A program made the translations under genes and the position numbers. From NCBI GenBank assembly GCA_026261815.1, contig JAMPIT010000230.1, positions 35,982,501 to 36,046,500 of the forward strand: a stretch of DNA of 64,000 bases, given 5' to 3'. Source of the stretch: Monarcha castaneiventris obscurior (Eukaryota > Chordata > Aves > Passeriformes > Monarchidae). The notes beneath the pieces are model-generated. The model did not search any database. It was given only the letters and a program-made list of their open reading frames with translations, and had not been told where the DNA came from. This document shows, piece after piece, positions 31,627 through 42,700 of this stretch (position 1 is the stretch's first letter; each line of letters begins with the position of its first letter).

Positions 31627-31634
31627 TATTTATA
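31627..31634 (-). promoter_or_regulatory. THRB: TATA box of the TR-beta2 promoter
   Basis: Minus-strand TATAAATA, in the context CCCAATATAAATAGG, 154-161 bp upstream of the beta2 ATG. A start site about 25-30 bp downstream (near 31600) would give a leader of roughly 125 nt. The match is near-canonical and placed directly upstream of an alternative first exon; transcription from it is inferred. Confidence 0.7.
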
Positions 31635-31969
31635 TTGGGACGGCTTGTGAACTCCCCTGCCAGTCAAACATATTGGGAAGCAGATTTATGACAGTCAAAG
31701 GTCTTAATCTGTGACTGTAAGTTAATTCCAAGGGAAGATGGCAGTCAGGTAGCAATGACCACCAGACAAAGAAGCGACATCCTGACAACCCTCCTGTTCC
31801 CCTGTTTGTCTGGAATAATCATTTTATAAACCATTTCCAGCCTTTTCCAATATGATTAGAAAATGATTACTAAGGCGAGGACACAGTTATGTCACTGTAG
31901 TTGACAACTTAAGTGTGAAGAATTATAAAGACTGCTTAAGAACTCCCAGAGGGGATACGCTGAAAATCC

Positions 31970-31984
31970 TAAAATCAATAATCC
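31970..31984 (+). promoter_or_regulatory. Overlapping Onecut and OTX2/CRX sites upstream of TR-beta2
   Basis: TAAAATCAATAAT (31970-31982) fits the full Onecut/HNF6 consensus, and TAATCC (31979-31984) is the OTX2/CRX core; the two share one T. The site lies 497-511 bp upstream of the beta2 ATG. OTX2 plus Onecut1 co-binding is the known logic of the chick and mouse cone/horizontal-cell enhancer ThrbCRM1. A second full Onecut match (TTTATTGATTTTG, 32086-32098) lies about 100 bp further, next to an OTX-like TTAATCT at 32070-32076. Sites are seen; identity with ThrbCRM1 is inferred. Confidence 0.6.
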
Positions 31985-33848
31985 TGTTTTTCAGCATTAA
32001 ACCATAGAAAATCCAATAGTGCTGTGCTGATGACCCGAACAGTAGTCTAGTTTTACAAAATTTAGCAACTTAATCTGTCATCAGCTTTATTGATTTTGTT
32101 TTACAGAATTACACGCATGAATCTCCCCAGCCTTCCACACGCACACAATCCTCCCCACTGCCTGGTAATGCATTTACGGGAAAGCAGCTTTCCTAAACTT
32201 CAGTGATTTCAAGAAGTAATTTCTATTGAGTTCAACAGGTGGGAAATTTCAAAATAATATAATCAGCAAAAAGAACACTGCTTAAATATTATCAATAAGC
32301 TAATTGCTTTGCTATTCTGCTTTGTTATCTTTTCTGTTTCAGTAATGAAGTACTTTTAAAGACCCTCTTTTTTGATAACAGAGCGAGGAAAGGAAGGAAG
32401 GTTTTTTGCTCATTTTGGCTCAGCTATGAACTATGAACATGTCAATGCGACTACAACAAAAACTGTATGATATCTTAATTGCTTAATGCACCCCAAACTT
32501 CAATATGGTTAATATACCTTCTTTAATTGGCCATTTTTTTTTTGATCTAAAACAATTCATTTATTTTTAACTTACAGTAGCTGCTATTTGTTTTTTTACT
32601 AGGAAAAATGTGTTTTTTCCTTACAGCATAGCTAAGATACGGTCAGTATCCAAATTATATTCCTTTCTAATATCTGTTCTAATTATTAGGGAGCTGAATT
32701 ATCATTGATTTGATAATGAGAGCTTTCTTATTTCACTCATTTTAAATGAAAGGATTGCCAAAATTACCGTGTAACTTGGTCATTTTTCTTCTAGGATGTT
32801 AAGCATACATATAACAATCTTAATGAACATACTCTTAAATAGTCCTCAAAAGTTCACTGCAATAGGTAAGAACTGGTCATGACATATACATATTTTTCCC
32901 TATCCGATATTGGTTAATATTTCAGAGTAATAAAAAGAGCCAACAGAAAAACGCTTTCCCTTCCAACATACAACCATAACTAACCTATCTAAATAAGCAT
33001 CATTGCCAGTTAATGTCTAATTAGTACCAAATTCAGGACAAGTCCTTCCAAGGATCAGAGAAATTAAAATTCATGCTTGGAGTTCTTTTCCCTCCTCTAA
33101 CTATAAAAGAAGCATCTTTAACACGCATTTCTTATTAACTTGCTCCTAAAATAATAATACATTTGGTAAGTCAAACTGAACTCTATTGAGATTTGTGCTA
33201 CTGAAGTCAATAAAGTTACCTCCAAAATGAACTTATTTTGCTAAAGCTCTAAAATAACGAACATTTTATTTCGTTAAGAGCACTAACAGTTACTGAAATC
33301 CGACAAGTGAAACCCTAATGAACCCTCATTCATTTACCATTATCTAACTCAACAAGTACCATTATAAAATACAATGTGAAAAAGCACACAATAAAAGTTA
33401 ATTTTCATTTTGGGTCAGGCCCATCATCTAGATTTTACAAACAGTGAGTTTGTCTGTGATACAAAGCATGTCTCGTGCAGGATCTGACTTTTCAATAATG
33501 GATGTTCAGCACTTCATAAAAAACGCTTGTGTTTCATTCAAGAAATTCTGCAATGGTTGTTTATACCGAAACCCCCAAACAATTCCCACTGAGGTGATGG
33601 GTTGGTAATACTGTAGTGTATGTAACACATACAGCTTGCTGAGCTTACTTCTCCACACTCCCAATAAAATATTCCCAAGTACAGTACCTAGGTTGTTCAT
33701 TTACCACAAAAAGATCCCCTGTACTGCCAACAGGAATTTATGTAGAGCACCCATAGAGGTGAGGCTGTGTTTTACAGGTTAGCAGAGCACAATACTTAGA
33801 TACTTTTACACCACTCAAAAACGCTTTGGAGAACTAGGCTTTAAATTC

Positions 33849-33907
33849 TTCGTGGGAATTTTTCCCATGTGGATTTGCTTTGCCAGCAAAGTCAAAATTC
33901 CCACGAA
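33849..33907. repeat. 14-bp inverted repeat containing two CSL (RBPJ) sites
   Basis: TTCGTGGGAATTTT (33849-33862) and its perfect reverse complement (33894-33907) flank a 31-nt spacer. Each arm carries CGTGGGAA, the RBPJ/Su(H) consensus YGTGGGAA, pointing toward each other. The spacer holds a smaller hairpin (CTTTG-CCAG-CAAAG). Canonical paired Notch sites are spaced about 16 bp; here the gap between sites is 39 bp. Confidence 0.7.
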
Positions 33908-36900
33908 TCTTCTCTTCTCTTGTTTTTTCACCCTCTGATTGGATTTAGGTTTGTCACTGAAAAACTAAACAGAATTGAAACCTTGTGTAGACAGAGCTGT
34001 TCCAGCCAGGACAGCACCTGAGGAAATGGTATTTCAATACGGCACAGCCTGCAACTTACTTTTTGTTCCAAAATAAATCCCTCAAACATTTCTTATCTTC
34101 TATTGCTATGTCAATAACTCTTAGAAATGTGCCACATGTACTATTTGTGTCAAGAGTTACTTTAATACTGCAAGGAAATTAAATCACATGAAACTGCGAA
34201 GGATGAGGAGAAAACAAAGAAATGAATGAAAGACTTTTCCATCAAACAAAAAAAAATTACGAACGCTGCCAGGGAATGTGGTTTCCTTACCTGTGATATG
34301 TTAATATTAAAGAGATTTATAGCACTGCAGATTGTTGTTCCCTTGGAAACAAATCAGTTCGAAGAACACTGCAAAGATTTTAAAACCTGAAATATTCCTA
34401 AAGTATTTTCATTTTAATCTTTTAGGGTCCAATCCTGTAGGTTTGTTTCACGTACTCCTTTGAATTAAATTGATACAAGACAGTCAGACAGTGTCTTTAT
34501 TAAAAGTCTGAAAGTGGAGTAGAATAACATTAACAGTTTTTCTTTGTTTTGTATTCAAATCTGAATATTCGTGTCTTTACATCATGTCATGTTGAGCTTT
34601 CATTGCCTTCAGCAATGTAATATCACACTTGGAATTTTATTAGTTCACAAGTGTCTGATTATGTGAACACATGGAAGTTAATCACCATCAGAATAAACCC
34701 TTCAATTCAAGCAAACAGGCCAGTGATAAAACAGAAATTTTTATACTGTAACAGCAGAGGATCCAAAGCTCAAACCTCTCACAGTCTGAGGTGTTAGTTC
34801 ATTGTTCTGAAAAAGGCAGAAATCACTTGTTGAACACGGGCCTGGAATGCCCCAAAGGTTTTTATATACTCACCCTGGTGTAAATTAGAAGTAAGTGTAG
34901 CGCAGACAGTAATATTAACTGGATAGGCAGAAATCAGGCCTAGAATGCCTGAAGAGGGGAGTCTGCAGAAGAGACCACCCTACACTACACCATTCAGCTC
35001 TTCATTGACTCCTGTTTTACAAATTATGACTAAGACTTTTAATTACAAACAATGAAATACCCCCATTAAGATGCACTTCTGTTGTGACTTAGCTCAGTTA
35101 CAAAACCCACCAAAATGAACCCAGACAAAAATCCTGTGGATGATCCTCTGGAAGCTACAGCCCAACCAACAGAGGTCCCCGACACAGAAAAAAAAAGTAT
35201 CATTCAATGCAGTCTAATCTCCTGTGGCATATTACCTGCAAGAGTCCTATTCTCCTGACTTTTTCCAAACTGTGCACCCCTGGTCTAGAGTCCTGGGTAT
35301 TGCAGCGCTGCAGATAGGGCCCCTGCACGCCGTTCTAAAAGATTTGGCAGTGTCACTATGTGGGAGGTATTGCAGAGCATTCAAATCAGTCAGGGCAGAG
35401 TGCCACTTCTAAAGGACCAAATGGAAGGATCTTATGTTGCTTGCTGTACAGACTTCATGCATAAAGATGAATAAAAATCTGGTATTTGGTAAAAAAAGTT
35501 TGCACATTTATACATGTAGTTGCAAGGATTAAACATACCGTTCTGAACTCCTCACAGTTTTGTATGTTTGTATTATCAGCTCCTAGTTTTGTAATATAAA
35601 TTTTTACTCGTTATGAAATAACTGTTGTATCTCCTATTTAAAGATTTTATTGTTGCTTGAATTGCCTCAGCCACCTCTGATGGTTTTGGGAAAAAAAAAA
35701 GAAATTAGATCACTGCTTTTCTGAGCAAACACAAATCTGCACTTTCATAACATGGGCCACATCCCAGACAGATCTTCTCATATCATAAGGGAAATATACT
35801 GAAAACTGAAACAGCTTTTGCACAAAAACTACTAATGCGGCTTTTACAACACACAGGAGTTGTCAAATATGGCTATCTCAGTGCCCACAGAATGAACTCT
35901 TTAATGTATGTATTTGCACCACCTTTATTCATTCACTTTACACACTATGATCAGACTCAAAATCATCCCTCAGAAGTATGACTATGCAAACTTAATGTTA
36001 GAGATTAAACTAAGAACACCTCAAACATCAGAATCCAAAATAACAACAAGCATTTACAACAACAGAATATTAACTCTTCATCATGTTTATCTTATCTTGA
36101 AAATTCTATTTGTGACTAAATCATAAGGCAGGTAGGATTATGGAATTCTAGTGTTGAAAAGTCAAAACAGCATTTGACAATTCCTGGAGTATGTCTCAGT
36201 GGAAAATAAGACATTAAAAAACAATCATTTTGTCTATGCTATCTTTATTATAGCTGTTGAAAGAAAAAAAGCTAAATCCTTCTGACATAAAATAATTTCT
36301 TTGGGTCTGCAACAGATGCAGAAAGATTCAAACTAGCTGCCCGTGGTACAAACCAGAGGAAAATCTTACTTAGACAACAGCACACCTCTTTTCTCCACAT
36401 GTACCAAGTTAGTAATTTCTCTAAAACTGCTCCTCTCACAAAATCCACTGTACCTTGGTTATGACATGACACTAAATTTGTCTGTGACTCATAAAATGCC
36501 AGTGTGATGTGCCTTTTATTGAAATACTTCAGACTCATTAGTCTGCTTGGATAACAAAGAATGTCATAGTTTATATTTAAACGTTCAGATTCACTACAAT
36601 CCCAGTTATCCCTCAAAATATTTCCGACACCTTGAATAAATTTGGTTAAAAGAGAATGGAGCTTGCTCTTTCCTGATCAGGACTCCTCCAGGGCTAGTGC
36701 ATGCTTTTTCTTGCACTATTCATGACATGGGTAGGTAGCACACAGTCTCACCAGCGCTTGCTGAAAGCGCTTGCTCCTTGAGACGTCGGCCAACAAATGG
36801 GCTAACAAAACTCCTGAATAGTGTCAGACAACTTTTAAGATGGTCCCTGAACAAATATTACTAAGAGTAATTATAGACCTGTGACCCAGACAACCCAATT

Positions 36901-38141
36901 TGTTAAGCTTCCCCATATATCATAATTGGAAGACCCTGTTAGCAGACATCAGTTAATTACCAAGCTTATCTCTTGAGAAAGTAACGGCCAATACTTAAAA
37001 CGTATACCTTTTTTGAGTCATTCCCTGCCTCAACTTCACATGAAAACATCAAGGTAAGAAGTTTCATTTGTTCAAAAATAAAACCAAGCAGAAAGCAGGC
37101 TAATTTAGCTTGTCATAACATAATTAACAGGCTCCTGGATGGGACTGTCTGGGTTTGGTAGCCTCCTTACAGCCCTTAGTAAGACGTTAAAGCGATCAAC
37201 ACCTGACATCTGTTAGCAAAGAGGCATTCTGAGGTAAAGCACAACTAAATCTAAAGAAATCAGGTACTTAGACCAGTTTAACTTTTTCATGAGGTGATAT
37301 CCTGCCTGACACTGTAATCTTTCTTCCTGGAGTGACGCAAGACTTAAGTAAAAGAAAACAACTTGTAATCCCCTCCCTCCCCATATACAGTAATTATTTT
37401 TTAGGCAAAGAGCAATGAAGAACTATTAACCCAAGTTTAGAAAGGAATAAGAATAACTTAGGCACTACATTTGTGCTAATACCTTAGCAACTGTGATTCT
37501 TAAAAGGAATTCCTTCAATGTGAACAAAACAACCTGAGAGAAAATGGTTTATCCTGACTAGTAAGGCAGAGAATATTCCTAACAAGAAGTCCCACTTGAG
37601 CTCTGTACACACACTTACTGAGGCTTTGGGTATGGTTAATAATAAGAAAGAAGGCAAACAACACAGTCACAGGTGGGAGCTGAACACCCTGAAAGTAGAA
37701 AAGAATGTTTTCTTCTGTCTTTGCATTTTTAATGTATCAAAGATATGCTTTATTAAAAAACTCCAGGTTCAGAAAAGATTTTTGATCATCTTATAAAGAT
37801 CATAAAGAGAGAGACAAATACTTTTTAAAAGCTCTAAAATAAGAGATATTATTTTGTATTAGGTATCACACAGAAAACCCCAGTAAGTACTCATCACATT
37901 GTCATAAGGGTTCTTCACAAAGCTATTAGATTAAATAGAAGAGAAGACTAAAAACCACAATTACCACTGATGAAAAAAAAAAATTAAAAAAAGGTTGGTA
38001 GCAAGAAAACATCCCCACATAATAATGCTTTTACCAACGGCCAAACCCCTGACAGTTAACAAATACATAACCTGGTTTTGCTTTGTTTTGTTTTTTTCTA
38101 AATACAGCATTTGCTGTGCTCTGCATGATAACATTATTTAC

Positions 38142-38637
38142 CTTTACACTTTTTTTCTTCTTTTTGGTATTCCTGGGCACTTGACATGATTTGAAAGTTT
38201 GCTTTTGTATGGCCTGGCTGTAAAATTGTACTAGTCCAAGATGAAGCATGTAGGCATTGCGAAAGCTGCTGTCCATTCCTCTGGATATCATAATTTTTGA
38301 AGTGTCTTTTCCTACAGAAACGATTTTCTGTTACACCCACTAAATTCCTTTTCTGATTTCTGTCAGGAAGGTGAATCAGTCTGTCCCACAACAGGAGGCC
38401 ACGTCCTGGATGTTTGGCAAATATTGCAGGGCTACAAATTGTTGGCTTTGCCAAAATCTTGCTCAGGTGTGGAGTTTTGGAAAGCAAGTGGTTTCCCAGC
38501 TCTCCTGATGCTGTGGTATTCCCGTGCATCTCCACTGGACTGCACTGATATGATGCAGAACCTTTCAGCCATGCCCATTCAGCCACCATAGTTCCCCTTC
38601 GGTACAAGTAAATATAAAATTTTCCTGTCTGAGAATC
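38142..38637 (-). CDS. THRB: TR-beta1-like alternative N-terminal exon (expression uncertain)
   Basis: The frame is open through the whole exon and ends ...SSAQEYQKEEKKCK and then G|GTAAAT, the same phase as the beta2 exon. Mammalian TR-beta1 ends its unique region ...SSAQ-(4 residues)-EEKKCKG. Further matches in register are WTS-I, LVG, PDR and GL..WD, covering about 90 residues. A strong acceptor (CTGCCTGCTTTTTCAG) precedes 38637. The mammalian start Met is not conserved. In-frame ATGs occur at 38589 (A at -3, G at +4: strong context) and 38529 (G at -3). Using 38589 would give 149 codons before the shared exons (516 aa in all), longer than mammalian TR-beta1 (461 aa). Birds are usually described with beta0 and beta2 only, so this could be a live but overlooked isoform or a relic that has stayed open. 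The homology is clear; expression is not shown by the sequence. Confidence 0.75.
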
Positions 38638-39695
38638 CTGAAAAAGCAGGCAGATCTATGTGGACAGGCTAACACTAGATGTAACTTCCACAACATCACA
38701 ACTACAACATGGGCCCCAGGGCAAGTTACCACCGATTTATTGCCTTGCTCATATGATCATTTGAGGTCTTGTAGGTCGAGGCTGGTCGTGAACAATTGTC
38801 AGATACTTAAACACAAAACATCAAGGATTCAGCCTTGTTTGACTTTGCTCTTATCGTAGGCTGACCTGAGAGACACTCTGTTACCTAGGTATGACATTCT
38901 TATGTGGGCATGCTTAGCAGTTCCGCTTTTGCTACCTACTGCCTTTCTCCGCTTGTGGTCACAGCGGAGTATCAGAGATGCTAATTTTATCACAGGAGCA
39001 CGGACACTTGGCTCCGGTGTGGATAATGAACAACACTGAAGCTGCATGATTTTATCTAATCGGTCATTCCTTATTCTTTGGTATAGAAGAAACTGACATA
39101 CCACCAGCTGATAAATTTGTACAACTAAATACAGCCCAATTTCTATTTCTGGGCAGCAAAACTAAATTCTGTAGAAATGACCCATCAACAATAATATTCT
39201 GTATTTAACGAAATTATTTTATTTTATATTATATGTAACAAAATTCAAATATAAAACAGCTGTTTAATTTGTATAAAGAAAATAGCAAATTCCAGAAATT
39301 TGATGACTGATAACCACAGTGATTTTAATCATAGTAAGATTCTGCTGTTCTAATCAACCTAAGAGTTAATTTTACATACATTTCACTCAGAAAAGTAACA
39401 TATTAGTAAGTAAGTGCACACTAAGTCATTAATTTCCTGATAAAAATTATTCCAAGTAACTTGGGATTTCAGTTACCAGATCTATCATAATACTGCTGCT
39501 GTTTCTGAATCTTTTGTCTTAGGATTTCTCTTAACTGGAACATTGTTAGTACAGGACAAATTCAGGAAACTTAATCATGGTTAGTTTTAAATACTGGTAT
39601 CCTATGTTAGTTCCTGTATGTACATATAGCTTTGCTCAATATGTTACTTAATTTTAGATGTAAACACCTTTTTTCTGCTAGGAATACAAGCTCAC

Positions 39696-39702
39696 CTGAC
39701 AT
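39696..39702 (-). CDS. THRB: TR-beta0 start codon exon (ATG-TCA-G)
   Basis: Seven coding bases, ATG-TCA-G, sit directly before a good donor (GTGAGC at 39695-39690). Spliced to the acceptor at 20956 they give [15 protein letters not shown], the N-terminus of the chicken short receptor, total 369 aa. An in-frame TAG lies 9 nt upstream of the ATG, so translation in this frame can begin only here. The upstream exon border is not certain; a possible acceptor (GATGCCAG) would place it at 39780, giving an 85-nt exon with a leader that holds a six-codon uORF (39740-39760). The start context is weak (C at -3, T at +4). This isoform lacks almost all of the A/B domain. It is recognised from the junction logic and the known avian protein rather than from length, since only two residues are exon-specific. 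Confidence 0.8.
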
Positions 39703-42700
39703 TTGCAGCTACAAGTCAATTTCTTCTACTCACTGTATCTCAGCTGGACATCAATAACATGAATTTGTGTGAGAAAGTACCTGGCATCACAGACTTCAAT
39801 GCAAAGGGCAGGTAAATTACCTACATAATTTGCACTTACCTACTTCTGGCTTTCTAGATCTGTTCTTAGTTCAGACTTGATTTTCTTAGTAAAATTAGAA
39901 ATGAATTCTAAATGCAAGGTAATGTGGCAAGAGAATATCACTTGTAGGAGGACAATCAGTTTAAAATAGAATAGTGAAAGTAACGCAGAAAATACTAGGC
40001 AATTAAAAAAACCCCAAAGAACAGAATATAATTTTTTAAAATAATTTCAACACTGATATTTTCTTGACTTCATAAATTTAAGCTCAGAGGGAGAAGTAGG
40101 ATTTTTCTGATAAGACCCTCTGGGAGCTGAGAACTTCCCTCTAAGATCTGAACTTAGGCACCTGCTTTTCTGTGGCAGAAAGAGGAACTGTGCACTACAA
40201 CCCACCCTTCCTCTAGACTTTGCATAACCTCAAACAACGTTCCTGGTTCAGTACAAGGCTACTCTCCCTTGAGTTCCTTCACACCCTAATTATCTCCCTG
40301 CATGGATGATACTGCATCTTCACAAAATGTGAGAGGTCAGGCATGAGCAACATATATATATTAAAAAGATAGGCATTTCTATAATACACTCATAAATAGA
40401 TCCATGCTTTGTCAGCTCCTTGAACAGGCCAGTGATGCCCCACAATTCTCGACCTTGTTTAGAATGTCAGTTATCTCCTCAGTTACCCAGGTCTTGCTAT
40501 TAGTCCTCAAGATCAGCAATTCATAATCCAGGCTGTTCAATCTCATTAGGCAAAATTTTCTATATCTTTTCCCCAAATTTATCCTTGATACTAAAGACCA
40601 TCTTTGCTGTCTTTTAGCCTATGAGGATTTTGTTACCTTTGATTTTAATTAAAACCCATACATTCATGACTATGGTAAAAATTCTGTTCTCCAAGGATTC
40701 AGAGAGGGTGTCACACAAGGCTTATAGATTTTTAACTTTAACAAGGAACTCTAAAACCCTTCATAACTTAAAAAATAAAATCAAAACATATTTTCCAATT
40801 TCTGTCTTTGCAAAGCATCTGTGGGACTTTGAAATATGATTATAGATACATTTAAACTGTGAAGAGAAATTGATTCTTTTATAGTTTCCATCATTTGCAA
40901 TTTACCCAGGCAGAGTTTACCATGGCTAGCCAAACATCAAGAAGCTACATCCTATCTTTTCCTTTTAGTTTCCTCTGAAATTTGTCTCATTATTTTGTCT
41001 GCCATGTTAGCTACAGTTCATTTAATTTTACAAGTTTCCACTTTATCTCAAAAATTCTTCTCAGTCACCAGGGACATTTCACATTGAAGTTTTGCTAGAC
41101 AAAGATTAAGTTGTAAGGAACTACCAGTGAGGAGTCTTATATTTTGTCTCCTTTTCTTGTACTTCATATACTGTGGCACAGCGGATGTTTGTATCTTAAA
41201 TTACCATTAATCTTATTATAATGTTAAATTAGTTTTGTGAGAGGACTACATTATTTATTCTACTCCATTGGTTTTAACACATCCTGCCTGAATGTCTCAA
41301 AGGCTTTTTTATTTCTTTTCTTCTTCTTTTTTTTTTTAACAAAAAACGGTTGAAATCTCTTGCATCTGCTCTTGGTCTTGTCAACCCAAAATCTTTGACA
41401 GAGGATGATAATCTAATTTTGTCCGTGCTCCTTATCTGTAAAAGAAGCATCTCTCTCTCCCTCTACCTACTGTTAAAATGGCTATAATCAAGGCAGGAAG
41501 CAGTACAGCCTACTGGGATGAACCACGACTAAAACCACAGGCCCTGTTTCACAGTTAAGAAGTTCACTAATAAGCAGGGCCAGAGCTCTCCTCATCAAGG
41601 AACCATCAAGCAATTTCAAAATGCACATTGTAGCAGTAAGTGGCATCTTAATATTCAACAGGTCAAAAGACTTCTTCAAATTCCCATCAGAGGGTCTTTA
41701 AAGGGAAGTTTGTTTTATAGAAGCAGAAAAGTTTTAGCAGATGAACTGCCCATTGAGCTTAACTAAAAGGATAGGCAAGGGGAATCCCTCAGTATTTTTT
41801 TATTACAGGCCAAAGCAAAGACTCCTTAATGAGTGATTGTAAAGGCTGGCCTGTTCTCAGACATGCAGTGTTATCTGAACATCTGTAGATAAAGGACTAC
41901 AAAAAAAAAAAGCAATGATTCATCTGTTTTTATCTTAGTTATATGGTTTTTTTCCCAATTCTCTACTAGCATCTGCCAACAGTGGTCAAAGAAGCGATAC
42001 ACAAAAAGGTCTCCCTATTTTAGTACAAGTCAAGTGAAGAGAGTCATTAAGTTGTTTCTTCCAGAAAGATGGGAGGTGGTAGCCAGCCAGCCAGGAGGGC
42101 AGTGTGTCCTGCTGGAACGAGCTGTGTACCAACCCTGAACTTTGACCCTGACAAAAACCGAGAGCACAAAATAGGACCAAAAACCACACTGAAAGAGTGC
42201 CTGTTCCCCATGCTCACAGCAACCTTAGAGGCACTGCATTAAATTCCCCCTGCTGTGCCCTGAGAACTGCACTAATTTTCCTCACTGGGGATCTGCCCAA
42301 TCAAGGCTGGATTTGCATTACTGTTATTACTATTACTGCTTTATAGCACAGTAGCTCCAGCTGACAGCCAGATCCATTGGTGATGAAAGCTGCTGTGACC
42401 ACACACGCAATCAGTCCCTGCTCCTCAGAGACTGACTACATTGCTCACACTTTTTGGGGGAGTGCAAACATTTATTTTTCACCCCCAGCAACAGGCTGTC
42501 ACTTAGGCAAAAGGTAAATTAACAGCTCTGAGATGTCAGAGGATTGCTGTTTTCCCAGTTACAAAGACACTTCCTCCAACAACAAAAAGTTATTTTACAT
42601 TCCAAAGCTGCTCACAGCAGAATTTCTACAGAAAATCCTCTCTATACTGTATTTCAATTTGCAGCCGATCAAAATAGTAGCAAGTAGGAGAACAACTTAG

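Larger units (their letters stand above)
31474..38141 (-). other. THRB: Region between the beta1-like and beta2 exons
   Basis: About 6.7 kb serving as intron for beta0/beta1-type transcripts and as promoter region for beta2. The first 700 bp above the beta2 ATG carry the TATA box, homeobox-type sites (31702, 31854, 31868, 31979, 32070) and Onecut sites. A 14-bp inverted repeat with two CSL sites is at 33849-33907. No transposon fragment was recognised here, in contrast with the flanking introns. Confidence 0.7.
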
